This document shows positions 1 to 10,325 of a DNA stretch of 64,000 nucleotides, piece by piece (the first letter of the stretch is position 1; each line of letters opens with the position of its first letter). Under the pieces are notes generated by a model. The model was not told where the DNA came from. It saw nothing but the letters and a program-made list of their open reading frames with translations, and did not search any database. The stretch is from NCBI RefSeq assembly GCF_905147045.1, contig NC_065897.1, positions 5,223,001-5,287,000 on the forward strand, in the 5' to 3' direction. The DNA is from Nymphalis io (lineage: Eukaryota > Arthropoda > Insecta > Lepidoptera > Nymphalidae). The position numbers were made by a program, and so were the translations under genes.

Positions 1-261
1 GGCTTCAAATATAACGAGAGACTTTAGAGCCATGGGTACGTGAGGTGTAGGCCTGGCGTGTTCCTGATGAGGGCCTAGAGGAAGTCAGTATAGATTGCCC
101 TTTGAGCTGCCATAGACACATACGATTTGCGAGATCACTCTTTCTTTCTTCTTAAGGTGATCTCCTTCTAGCACGTAGAGCACGGCATGGAATGGATAGT
201 TGAAGCGTATATGAGAACGATTCCGTAGGAACTTGTGACGAAGATGGCCATCACAGGGGCT
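1..261 (-). pseudogene. Unidentified coding-like segment, one internal stop, runs off window
   Basis: Read on the minus strand from 261 down to base 1, one frame gives 87 codons with a single stop, a TGA at 85-87 where a tryptophan codon one base away would be expected. It is preceded by TAA at 262-264. The product has an ordinary mixed composition, with stretches such as FNYPFHAVLYVLEG and SQIVCVYGSSKGNLY, and the block is GC-richer than the DNA to its right. I do not recognise the family. It could be the end of a decayed transposon gene or of a host gene continuing left of the window. No acceptor site is convincing at its upstream edge. A chance open frame is possible, since one stop had to be tolerated. 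Confidence 0.27.
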
Positions 262-383
262 TTAGGATTTCATCTGGGGATAAATGTTTTTGTTGCCTGG
301 TTAAAAATAATATCTTACGGCCAAATCAGTGACCTTATTTTATTTCATAAGCTAATAAGTTGTATAATTGTGTAGGTTGAAGT

Positions 384-600
384 CGAGATGGCCTAGTGGT
401 TAAAACGCGTGAATCTTAACCGATGATCGTAGGTTCAAACCCGGGCAAGTACCACTGAATTTTCATATTGTGATATAAAAATCTTGTGCTTGACGGTGAA
501 GGAAAACATCGCGAGGAAACCTGCATGTGTCTAATTTCAATGAAATTCTGTCACATGTGTAGTCTACCAGCCTTAGCCCAGCAGTGGGACATTAACAAGC
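384..600 (+). repeat. tRNA-derived SINE, family A (Metulj/HaSE-like)
   Basis: The head GATGGCCTAGTGGTTA matches a pol III A box and GGTTCAAACCC matches a B box about 40 bases on. The body has the lepidopteran SINE signature (CTTGACGGTGAAGGAAAACA, then GAGGAAACCTGCATGTGT) and the tail has CCCAGCAGTGGGACATTAAC. It is not a working tRNA, because the acceptor arm does not pair and the tRNA-like part runs straight into the SINE body. Confidence 0.85.
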
Positions 601-670
601 TCTTACTATAAGTTGTATTGTTTTGTATTATATATACGAGGGATATTATATACAAGAAAGGAATTATTTG

Positions 671-696
671 ATATATATATATATATATATATATAT
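671..696. repeat. (AT)n microsatellite
   Basis: A pure alternating AT run of about 26 bases. Confidence 0.95.
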
Positions 697-909
697 TGGT
701 GAAAGGATAGAAAAAATAAAGGCCTACAAAAAATTTAAGTCATAACAGTAAACAAATTCTTATGAATCACTTAAGACTTTAATACGAAACAGCAAATAAG
801 GGTTCACCGTTTTTAGACTTTTCTACCAAAATATTGGTATGGAAAAAATAAATTTAATTAAATTATTTCTTAGACTTCCTATAAAATAATACAATACATA
901 TACATATAT

Positions 910-1155
910 TGTATGGGTAGATGGACGAGACATTGGCATTATTAGAAATGTTAACCATTGCTTACATCGCCAATGCATCACCAACCTTGGGAACTAAGAT
1001 GATATATCATTTGTGCCCGTATTTAGACTGGCTCACTCAGCCTTTAAATCGGAACACAACAATACCAAGTACTATTGTTTTGCGATAGAATATCTGATGA
1101 GTGGGTGGTACGTATTCAGACGAGCTTGCACAAAAAAGCCCTACCACCAGTAAAA
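910..1155 (-). repeat. Interspersed repeat family C, minus strand
   Basis: Read on the minus strand it has the family C order: a head with GGTGGTAGGGCTTTTTTGTG, then CCACCCACTCATCAGATATTC, a TTGTTGTGTTCCGATTT block, and an mid-part about an unchanged gene-free motif (CCAAGGTTGGTGATGCATTG). The 3' tail near 910-930 is diverged. Ten other copies occur in this window. Confidence 0.75.
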
Positions 1156-1680
1156 ACAAACATTTAGCGTTCCTAAATGAGACCACAGCTTTACGCTCTA
1201 ATAATGCACATTATATATTCTTACACGCGTCGCGAAGCTCGCTCCCTCGTCGGATTTTAAATCCTCTTATCGTTTACTGCATCGGCTTAAAAAACGACAA
1301 TATAGGAATCGCTATAAACATTAAGCTGAATATTAATTTTCTCATTAGGATATCATTACGGATATGAAATATTTCATTTTTTTTTGAAATAATATCTTAT
1401 AATGATTATTGAAAAATTATTACAACTATTAACTTGAGTATTCTTTTAGAACAAACAAGATATTGTTTAGTTGCAAGTCGTAAAGACGAAATGTAAGTAA
1501 TCTTGAAACTTTATAAAAGTCATTATTTAGAATAATAATAAGACAATCTATTTCATTAAACTGTCAAGATTGCCAACTCTATCGTAACGCATATCTTATG
1601 CAATTAATTCATAGAATCAGATTTACAAACTATTACTATTGAGTTTTTACAGACAAAATTAAATGTTGATTTGCACACTA
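1156..1680. other. AT-rich stretch, no recognised feature
   Basis: Only short open frames and homopolymer runs. The frame at 1101-1367 starts inside a family C repeat and has no coding character. Confidence 0.6.
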
Positions 1681-1689
1681 AAGGGTTAC

Positions 1690-2000
1690 CCATTATTCCC
1701 GACCGCTATCTCTTCAAAAGCCTCCGGTAACAATCTCTCTTTACTTTGACGAGTGCCTGTCTGAATGCGAACAATCATTGTAATTACAACCGTTCTCCCA
1801 GCTTATATCCACTGGACCGTATTTACACGCGCGTCACTTTCTGCTTACTGTACCCGGCGTATCTACCCGGCGTATGTACCTCACGTAGACTTGCTTTGTC
1901 TCGGTTTCTCGCAAGGCTGTCTTGATTCGTGCTTTATGCATCTTGCTGCCTTGAATCGTTCTATTGTCATTATTTCTGCTTGTACTTGTTACACGGAGTA
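1690..2000. other. GC-richer block with 13-bp tandem duplication
   Basis: This block stands out from its AT-rich flanks and holds an open plus frame (1765-2076, 103 codons) with no recognisable domain. Inside it TACCCGGCGTAT occurs at 1851-1862 and again at 1864-1875, a 13-base period. It might be a conserved regulatory element or a decayed repeat. I do not call the open frame a gene, because the product is rich in Cys, Leu and Ile without motif structure and neither end has a good splice site. Confidence 0.3.
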
Positions 2001-2372
2001 CAGAATAATACACAAATCAAAATACATATTCAGAATGACATTTATTACGAGTATGTTTGCTATTCAAGAATGCTGAAGCAAGAATTTTAAAGGAAATGGT
2101 TACAATTGTGCTATAATTTATATTTCTGGAAAATAAATAATGTAACAATTAAACTGTGGAATAATAAAATGGAGTAGAGTTATCAACTAAATATAAATCA
2201 ATAAAAATAAGTCAACTGGCTAATAGTCTATTTACTCAGTTATTGAAACTAGTCTATTACATATAAAAATAAGAATAAATTAATATGTACGCATATATAT
2301 ATATGTAGTTTGGGTAAGTTGAAGTAAGTTAAATGATAAAATCTAAATTATAACATATGTTTATTTATTCAG

Positions 2373-2403
2373 CCATATAATGCAACCTATTTCTTTTGCT
2401 GAG
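2373..2403 (+). CDS. Candidate 31-nt microexon
   Basis: A pyrimidine-rich acceptor (TTTATTTATTCAG, ending at 2372) and a consensus donor (GAG|GTAAGT, starting at 2404) bound 31 bases. Of the three frames only one is open; it uses one base to finish an upstream codon and then reads HIMQPISFAE, ending in phase 0. That phase fits the exon at 8872-8905 read as VSSTVGKLAQI. An ATG at 2380 could also be a start codon within it. A short pair of splice-like sites can arise by chance in 64 kb, so the support is the frame agreement with the other candidates and not this exon alone. I do not recognise the protein. Confidence 0.35.
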
Positions 2404-3220
2404 GTAAGTTTTTTATCATACATTAAGCTGGATTCCAGCTGTATTTTAATACGTATTTTAGTTAAATAGTATTTTTTCTGAAGGTAGTCTTCCGAAATTT
2501 ATTAGTACTAGATTGAGTGTGAGGTGGTGAAAAGGAAAATTATTTCACATACATCCACAATAGAGATAACTCGATTATGGACAGACTGGTAGAATATCAT
2601 CCAAACTAGCTAAGGTATCCAGAATCCCATGAAGATAAGTAGAATCCTTTCAATGCAACACGTCCGTCTAATATAAAATATTTTTATCATTCTTTAAATG
2701 AACATTTTACTCGGTAAATAAAGAAGTACTAAATTATAATTTAACTATTGAATTGAACTTGACTGTGAAACAGCTGATCATGCGTAAAAAAATGTTTGCC
2801 TAAATAGCATCATCGAAAACATTTTTGAATGTTTGTACCTGTTAATAAGTAATTGTGATTGCAAATTCACAAACAATTGGGAATTGTTTTATTTGATCCA
2901 CAAATATATTTGCAATAAGCTTAATTTATACGATAGTTAATTATTTATTTCGTAACATTTATCATATATTTTATGTGCGATAAATTTATGTATTAAATTA
3001 TATAAGTACACGATTGAATATAGTTTCGCATCAACAATCTGTTATTTACGTGGTACAACTCTCATCTTTTAGCTTACGTGTAACATTGAATACATTGATA
3101 AATAAGGCGATCTTCTGATAATCCGATATTATGGCCCTTCGAAAGATTTCTCACTTCAACAAACTGAACTTAGTGATTCTCACGTGTTCTTTTATTGCAT
3201 AATTTTATAGTCGCAATCTT

Positions 3221-3222
<2 letters not shown>

Positions 3223-3287
<65 letters not shown>
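3223..3287. repeat. (AT)n microsatellite, about 65 bp
   Basis: An uninterrupted AT dinucleotide run, the longest in the window. Confidence 0.95.
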
Positions 3288-3290
<3 letters not shown>

Positions 3291-3394
3291 ACTTTAGTAC
3301 AAACTAGAACATAACACTTTCATTAATTGGTTAAAGTTTTTTTGTATTGTAAATTGTTTAGGTATAAAGTTTGAAATAAAATTAAATGCTTTTA

Positions 3395-3605
3395 CTCGGT
3401 AGAGCTTTGTTGCACAAAGCCAGAGTAGGTAGGGTAGGTACCTGCCCTTCTGGGTAAGTACCACCCACTCATCAACTTCATTTAACTCCTAAACAACAAT
3501 ACTTTGTATTGTTGTGTTCCAGTTTGAATAGAGAATGAACCAGGCAAAACTGAACTGACACAAGGGACATAACATCTTAATTCCCAAGATATATCATATA
3601 CATCG
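3395..3605 (+). repeat. Interspersed repeat family C, diverged and 3'-incomplete
   Basis: It has the family order: TAGAGCTTTGTTGCACAA head, ACCACCCACTCATCA, TTGTATTGTTGTGTTCCAGT, and ACAAGGGACATAACATCTTA. The tail is missing; LINE coding remnant begins almost directly after it. Confidence 0.7.
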
Positions 3606-3631
3606 CCGTACATTTAAATTAAATAATATCA

Positions 3632-3919
3632 CTCACCTTAAAATATCGTAAAATTCCCAATTATTTGGCGGATAAACTTAAATGGTCTGAAACAAATGAA
3701 TCCAATTGTAGATTGAGCCGAGTTCCGCGACTAGTACTGCCTAGACCACATTTGCAAGCATTTAGAGGTAGCTTTCGTTTCGCTGCTTCTAAGTGATGGA
3801 ACGATATTCCACCTCCGATTAAGAACAGTATATCTCAAAATAAGTTTAAGGCACAATGCAAGCAATGGCTTCTATCTATGCAAAAGACGCAATGTGTCTG
3901 GACAAATGTGTGTAACTAA
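3632..3919 (+). pseudogene. C-terminal remnant of a Jockey/CR1-group LINE reverse transcriptase
   Basis: One frame from 3632 to a TAA at 3917-3919 is open except for a TGA at 3794-3796. It carries the hallmark carboxy-terminal pattern of Jockey/CR1-group LINE ORF2: YLADKLKWSE, then an arginine-rich stretch, GSFRFAASK, the internal stop, and WNDIPPPIKNS followed by KFKAQCKQWLL. In these families the pattern is S-F-x-x-x-A-x-x-x-W-N-x-L/I-P-x-x-I, then F-K. The stop sits just before the conserved WND. Catalytic RT and endonuclease parts are absent, so it is a 5'-truncated dead copy. It is older and different in sequence from the LINE at 18.66 kb. Confidence 0.7.
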
Positions 3920-4353
3920 ACTTCAATATTTAATTGTTATTTTAAAACATATATCTCTATTTGTTTAAACATATTATTATTATGATTTTATTTTATTTTT
4001 TTTATTCAATATTTATATGTAAGGAAAATATTTCCTTTTTCTAGAATTTAACAAAAAAAAAAACCTCACTGTTTTAGTAATGCTTGCATGATTTTTTTAT
4101 TTTAGCCTATTGGGCGTGTTATAAAATTGTATTAACTTTTATTATTTCAGTAATTTTATCTTCTTTTACCTTTTACTGCACTGAATGTAGCGTTTGTGTT
4201 GGCAGCATATGTACAAGGCGTAGACTGAAAAGCAGCCTAGCTGAGACTACGACCTTTTCACCAAATTATGAAATATGATATTGTTAACTCTTTTTTTTAT
4301 GGTTTTGTACCTTAACTTTTTTTTTTGTCTTTGTTTCTTTTTGGTGAATAAAG

Positions 4354-4385
<32 letters not shown>
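3920..4385 (+). mobile_element. 3' UTR and (TTA)n tail of the LINE remnant
   Basis: After the stop, AT-rich DNA leads to GAATAAAGTTATTTATTATT and a TTA/ATT trinucleotide run at about 4356-4385. A simple repeat tail with a nearby AATAAA is typical of non-LTR elements of this group. The exact join to the coding remnant is inferred from order and orientation. Just beyond, 4395-4411 is an 8-bp-arm palindrome (TCAGGTGGGCCACCTGA) that resembles the family C 3' end. Confidence 0.55.
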
Positions 4386-4429
4386 ATCATCATATCAGGT
4401 GGGCCACCTGATGGTAACTGAGCCAAAAG

Positions 4430-5440
4430 TTCTTGAGAAGTCTTTACAGGAACTTATTATTTAAGCAAGATGATTTATCAATAAAAGTAAGGCACATGAA
4501 CTTTCAATGGTGTTTGAATGAAATCCTGCAATCATTGGTCAAGATAATCTAGATGTATTAAATACATATTTTAATTAATTTATTTAGAAATTTTATTGGG
4601 TTTGTTTCGAATTATATAAATATATCTATGACTTAAGATTCTTATGAAAAATCTCTTACTAAAAACATGAAAATGTTGTGTGACAAATGTCTAAGAAAAT
4701 ATATTACTTATTTATTAAATTATAAAATATTTAAGCTACAGTGAATTTTATATTATATTCTATGAAAAATAAAATTGTAAAAGTTCAAAGACGTTTTAAA
4801 GCATTTTTTCAAAAACAACACTTATTTTGCATGAAGTTGCAAGGATAAAAGAAACTTCATACTTAACTACTGGACTTTTAATAAGACGGGGGGGTAGTTT
4901 CAACATTTTACACTTAATGAAACTTAAGCCATTTTCAGTGGGAGCATAAAAAGTTAGTTTATTAAACATATTTTAGTTTTATTTTATACGTCTACAGGTA
5001 TTTTGATACTCAAACTCGACGTCATTCAACGAATATATATATATTAATTATATTTTGATTTAGAGTTGCTTGCTCGTAATAGATAAATATCTAAGGATAT
5101 TATGTTTATAATATATGTGTATATACATGATTATAAGATATTTTAAATGAAAGGTTATTTAAAGCATAATGTTGTTTAAAATGGTCTAAGTCAATCATTT
5201 TTTATTTTTTTAACACTAAATACTATACAAAGACGATAAATATCATAATATCGATATATTTTTTGACTGGGTGAGAGTGGATTAATTGCAACCAAGAACG
5301 GAATGCTCTTAGATTTACATATATTTTATACTTTATTTACAGTAGTTGGCATCTACCTCAACTAAGGTTGTAGTAGCTACGTCACAAATTTTATATTTTA
5401 GAATAGTTCTTTAAATACTAGTATCTCTTTCGGTTTTCGG
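4430..5440. other. AT-rich stretch, no recognised feature
   Basis: I see short AT runs (for example 5035-5044) and a poly-G spot at 4888-4894, but no coding frame, RNA gene or repeat family I can name. Confidence 0.55.
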
Positions 5441-5950
5441 TTTGTTTTGTATTACACCTTCTTTTTAATTTTTCTCCGTCCCTCTCTCGCTCTCTTTCTC
5501 GGTACTTTACAGGTTACCTAAACGTTAAAAAAGTCAAATTTTAAACAATATCTTCTTTTTTAAAAAATTGTCAGCATTTTATGATGACCATTTTTAAAAT
5601 ACTTTTGCTTTTAAGTTAAACTTATCGTCCTAATATGACTAGAATGTTATCCTTGTGAAAATATTATTATTGTTAAAAAAATCCAACAAGTGTAAGGGTA
5701 CTTAATTAAATTAATTTCACCTCGTCGAACAGACGAATTCAAAATGTCAATGTCAAAATGATTTTCTCGTTTCCGTAACAATGGAGGGGTTTTAATTTCG
5801 AGCCACGATTGTTCTCTAACGAGTGCCGAATCGCTGACACTAGCGTGCGCCAATCATCGTGCACGGCTCAATTTGTGGCGCGCCGAATGATAGGCGAAGC
5901 GGGGGCGTTAAAATGCCTTTATAATTGCTACACGTTTTAACGTGTAGTTA
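5440..5950 (+). promoter_or_regulatory. Promoter-like island (CT tract, CCAAT, GC box, TATA-like)
   Basis: A pyrimidine tract with CTCTCTCGCTCTC lies at about 5475-5502 (a GAGA-factor type sequence on the other strand). Further on come CCAAT at 5850-5854, GCGGGGGCG at 5899-5907 (Egr/GC-box type) and TTTATAAT at 5918-5925, in the order and spacing of a plus-strand promoter. Immediately after, 5928-5947 is an inverted repeat, CTACACGTT-TT-AACGTGTAG. Local GC is well above the flanks. No convincing coding exon follows at once, and the minus open frame at 5647-5853 has no motifs. The promoter reading is inference from motif order. Confidence 0.3.
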
Positions 5951-6836
5951 GCATCGATAACAATATAAACCATTATAAAAATAAAAACCATTAACAAAGA
6001 GAAAAATAAGTTGAATACTTACTGTCTTTTTTAAAAGTAATGAATTTTATTGTGTTTACCGTGTAAGGACTAAAAATATATTATTAATAAAATAGGCACT
6101 ATTCATCCTCGTGCTTTATATATCGGAATATAGAAATGCAAATTATTTCCTTTTGTTTGTAGAGTAACTGTTGAAAAGAGGACGGAATTTGACCAAACTA
6201 TGCATTGTTTTCTGTATATATATATTAACATTTTATTAGTAGCAGTAGAATATATGAATTATTCGGTATGATAAATTGCTAGCAAAACGATTGATGTGAA
6301 TAGCGGAAGCGTAAAAAACAAGTTATGATATTCGTTACGACAGAAGAAACGATTTGTTTTGTGTGTAAGCTCAATTTCTTCATAGTGTTTAAATATAACT
6401 AAAACAATTTAACAAAAAAAATTACTGCAATGAATGGTTTATCTGTGGTTTTCTCAGTTTCTCAATTAGTTCGACTTGACCAAATGGTACTTTCTGAATA
6501 CAAATGATTGATTTGATTTGAGTGAAAATACCAAAATCGCTATACGTATATGCCTACTACGTACGTTACACGCCTTTAATAATTAAGGAGTTCTCAAATT
6601 TATTTTTGGATTGCATTATCAGAACTAGATTTGAGCATAAATGGGACTAATTTGGAAGTATATAGTATACGAGTAAATAAAAAAAACAACTGATTTGAGA
6701 ACCTTCTACTTCTTTTTAAGTTTTAGTTTCGGTTAAAAACGATTTATTATAAGTTATTTACGTCTTCTCCATCACACTTGATTTGAGCAGAGCATTATGC
6801 TTTTTCTGGGTTGAATTGGTCTGTTCATAAAATTCT
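5951..6836. other. AT-rich stretch, no recognised feature
   Basis: No coding frame or repeat family recognised. A weak minus-strand splice pair (donor at about 6016) was judged unconvincing. Confidence 0.55.
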
Positions 6837-7039
6837 AGTTTTAAATCTCCCTCCCGATTTCAACGGAGTCCTAAGCCGAGGTCCGGCCTCACAAGAGGCA
6901 CCCTTAGGACGCCCGTCTCTCTTGAGCCCTGTGTGGCTCCCAACATCCGGCTGAGTTCAACTCGCCCATCCCGCCCGGTGACGCTGTAGAGGCCAGTAAG
7001 GCCAACAGTACTACACAATCCGAAAAAAAAAAGTTTTAA
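6837..7039 (+). mobile_element. GC-rich A-tailed retroposon of unknown family with 8-bp TSD
   Basis: AGTTTTAA at 6837-6844 is repeated exactly at 7032-7039. Between them lie about 177 GC-rich bases ending ACTACACAATCCG and then an A tail (7023-7032). Flanking direct repeat plus A tail is the signature of LINE-mediated retroposition, so this is a short retroposon or a retrocopied RNA inserted in plus orientation. I see no tRNA A/B boxes and cannot assign it to tRNA, 5S, 7SL or a known LINE. The minus open frame 6860-7051 crosses the insertion and is not a gene. Candidates are a 3' fragment of an unfamiliar LINE or a retrocopy of a structured non-coding RNA. Confidence 0.6.
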
Positions 7040-8871
7040 GCCCTTATTCAATACGTTCTATATTCAGTGAGTCGTTATTAAAAATTAAACCAATTTAAAT
7101 TAAAAATTTGCAAGGTCAAGTTGTAAAAACCTTTTTTTCCTGTTAATACGGTTTCGTACAAGCTCATTTGGACCCATTATTCTATCACCAAACATCAATT
7201 GCTGTATTTTGATTTGATTGATTAGTGAGATAGTGTAAGGCACAATAACAATATTTCATAGATCACGTGATCGCTCTCCGTTCGCGGTGTAAAAAGTGTT
7301 TTTATATTTCTTACGGTGCCAAGGTTGTCACTCACTAGAAGGCTTGTATGCGTTCCTTTTAAAAAGATATTTTGTAAAATGAAAATTCTAATTATTTTAT
7401 AAATATTTATACTTTATAAGTGAAATAAAATTATAATCGTACTGTCTACATGGCTGCTATTGCTAGGGCTTATAACTGGAACGATTTATTGAAAGTAACT
7501 AACTGACCTGGATCTAACTTTGTTTCTCAGAATAATATAATTGATCAAATAATAAATCAATTATGACTGAATAACGATACATCGTTACATTTTCTTATAG
7601 AACCCGACTAGCCAATGCGTTATGGACAATATGCTAAGAAGTGACATACGAACACATCCGTAGCACAAAGTTGGAACAACGCCAGCGGCGGTCATTCATC
7701 ACTAAACGCCCAATAGCTTTTTAACGTTCGAGAGAAATCGAAAAATAACCCGTTAATAGATTCTTAATGTAACGATTTTATTCACGTTTCGAATTTTGCT
7801 TGAAATGGTTCGTTATCTTGTAACTCTTTATCTTTACTCATCTTTTAACAAAGGAGTTGCTATAATAAAATGTTTAACGCTCGCAAGAAACATGCAAGAA
7901 AGTATGCTCTGTCAGCAAGTTAATATCGCATACTTCAACAGCGAAAGTAGCATTTGCTCAGCAGCATATTTACCGTTTCTTACTTGCCTTTATTGTATGA
8001 ATTTTATATTATATATAATATACATATTGATGTGTTTATGTCGAAATAAATGGATAAAGAATATAAGAAGATAATATTCTAATACAATTTGGTGGTCGAA
8101 AAATTTATCATTAAATTTTTTTAACCGTACATCTCTGTCCTCACCCGAAAAAGATAGAATCTTTAAGCGAACGTATCAGTTCAACTTTTCTCGTTAACAA
8201 GGGTGAAAATGCCTTCCTTGTGGTTCGCTCATTATTTGATTTACGGAGCATCTGTCATCACTTTCCCTGAGAGCGATTAGGGGATGATTATGTCGGTGGG
8301 ATCTTAAGATACTAACGTAAGAGCTACATTTGATATTTATAAATACGCATAAATTATAAAATTTTCTCATTTCGTTAGAGGGTACCCCTACTATTTCACA
8401 TGTACTTAAAACTGACATACTTTATCTTGTTTTCAAGTGCTACCCATTATGGAATCTTATTTCATATAATTTACAAACATCAACAGAGACATAAAAACAT
8501 TTTTTAGCAATATAATAATCAAAAAATTAGACATAGAACCTAATCAGACAGTGCTGAACTATGCCCTAAAACTAAGCCCGTTTTTTAAATGTTAAATTTT
8601 TAATATGTAACTATAATTACTAACAAAAATAAACATTAAACGATGTTTATAACACCACATTTAGAGATCAAATAATAAAGTTAGAACTATTGTATATTAG
8701 GCAAGTCTGTACAATGCTATTTACTTTATATTACACGATTATGTTATATAATAGTGTAACACGTTCTTTGCTAAAGCTACACACATGTGAAAACCAATTG
8801 TTTAAATAATTCAAATTCTAACCACACTCGTAACAATTGTCTCAATTAAAGATTATTCCTATTCATTTCAG
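7040..8871. other. AT-rich stretch with an E-box palindrome
   Basis: No gene recognised. GATCACGTGATC at 7261-7272 is a 12-bp palindrome centred on a CACGTG E-box. A GC-richer patch at about 7605-7735 has no open structure. The plus open frame 7796-8074 looks like chance (Cys- and Tyr-rich, no motif). Confidence 0.5.
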
Positions 8872-8905
8872 GTTTCTTCAACGGTCGGCAAGCTGGCGCA
8901 AATAA
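8872..8905 (+). CDS. Candidate 34-nt exon
   Basis: The acceptor TATTCATTTCAG ends at 8871 and the donor AATAA|GTGAGT starts at 8906. Two frames are open. Read in phase 0 it gives VSSTVGKLAQI plus one base; that fits after the 2373-2403 exon and, completing an AGT codon, joins the 44092-44158 exon in its best frame. Read in phase 1 it gives FFNGRQAGAN, which cannot be joined directly to 44092-44158 without a stop. Base composition is clearly richer in GC than the surrounding intron-like DNA, which supports a functional exon. The host gene is not recognised. Confidence 0.42.
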
Positions 8906-9339
8906 GTGAGTACAAAGACTTTTATCGCCACTTTCGAAAGCTGTATAAAGGAACTATTTTCTTATCTATCCCCTATCTGAATCCGTTAATTGTTATTTCA
9001 AAAACTCTCTAGTCAAAGTAAGGAAAAACGTTGAATCGAATCACTTTTACGCAACAATGGACTTGTTTTGTGAATTTTATCACATAAGTAGGTTTCGTTT
9101 TATTGTCTATGTATAAATTAATTTTTTATCAGAGAATATTTTAAAAATAAATATTTTATGGGCAAATTAATGGCCCATGGAAACTCACTTTAGCCAATTA
9201 GATTGGACGATGACCTGACACTATCGATGCGCCATGGGATCGAAAATATTATGTGATACATTGATTTTCAGCGAAGAATAACTGATAAGTGGGTAGTCTT
9301 CTAGAAGAATAAAACGACTTATTAGCTTTTTGTTACATA
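8906..9339. other. Intron-like AT-rich DNA
   Basis: Nothing recognised apart from its position after a good donor site. Confidence 0.45.
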
Positions 9340-9596
9340 AAATTAGAAGGGACGAGCAAAAAAGTCATCTGATGGTAAATCGCCCATAGGCAACGGCGCT
9401 GTAAGAAATATTAACCTTTCCTTACATCGTCAATGTGCCACTAACCTTGGAAACTAAAATGTATTGTCTTTTGTGCAATTAGTTACACTGGCTGACTCAT
9501 CATTTAAACTGGAACAACAATACTAAGTATAGTTTGGTGGTAGAATATTTGAGGAGAAGGTGGTACCTACCCTTGCTTGCACTAATCTACACCAAG
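9340..9596 (-). repeat. Interspersed repeat family C, minus strand
   Basis: The minus strand reads head to tail through ACCACCTTCTCCTCAAATATT, a TTGTTCCAGTTTAAATGATG block, CCAAGGTTAGTGGCACATTG, TTACAGCGCCGTTGCCTATG and an ACCATCAGATGAC tail. Fairly diverged. Confidence 0.7.
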
Positions 9597-10047
9597 GCAA
9601 TGAAGTTAACGTTTTATCAATGCTCGAAATAAGTCAATACTCACAATTCTCAGTCAAAGCTGATTAATAAACATTTGCCTGTCAAGTTTGTTGATAATAT
9701 TATTTAAAAATATCATGTTTAAAATGTATGCTCAGTGAATAAGTAGTAGTTATTTTTTTAGAATTTAAAAGTCGGTTGAGGTTAAAACGAAGCGATATTT
9801 TTTTTATAAACAAATTAATTACACATGTTTTTTATAAAAAAATCTCATGAGTGTTCATGAGATTTTTTTTAAGGGTAACAATAATAATCTTTAAAAACCC
9901 CCACAATAAATGTATAAGACAGATAGACAATGACAAAAATAATAGTTATGTAAATGAAATGCCTCATAATCAAATCAAAACATAATTAATTTAAGGAAGA
10001 CTTTTACAAGCATATTTGATATCATTTAAGGAATTATACTAAATTTA

Positions 10048-10130
10048 AAGGTACCAGTTCAGAATAGAGTCCACCGAGAAGGATCGACAAGAAGCTCAGT
10101 AGTAACTCTTTTCCAACATTTCAAGTACAA
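10048..10130 (+). repeat. Short ancient repeat, family F
   Basis: GTACCAGTTCAGAATAGAGT, ACCGAGAAGGATCGACAAGA and CTCAGTAGTAACTCTTTTCC match a pattern also seen at 26375-26465 (+) and, inverted, at 15198-15252 and 39035-39095. Confidence 0.55.
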
Positions 10131-10164
10131 AGTTATGTCATGTCAATCAAATACAATGAAATTA

Positions 10165-10325
10165 TAAATAATTGTAGACCAATCGGATTGTAATCGTATG
10201 AGTGGAGATTGCATTCGTAAATGAGCACACACTTGTGTGCTATGTTATGTAACGCGCAGTTAGCTGGTCTCCCTTGAGAATGTTCGGCGTGGTCATAATC
10301 GTCCTAAAGAGCATCAAACTCATAT
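10165..10325 (+). repeat. SINE family B fragment
   Basis: It contains CCAATCGGATTGTAAT, GAGCACACACTTGTGTGCTA and GCGCAGTTAGCTGGTCTCCC in the same order as the body of the full family B copy at 53048-53410. The tRNA-like head is missing. Confidence 0.6.

Noticed and set aside
386..445. tRNA gene
   Set aside because: A and B boxes are present but there is no paired acceptor stem, and the sequence continues into the family A SINE body.
5998..6070. Minus-strand exon with donor near 6016
   Set aside because: Only one weakly coding AT-rich frame is open and the peptide is Lys/Thr/Ile-rich; typical of chance.
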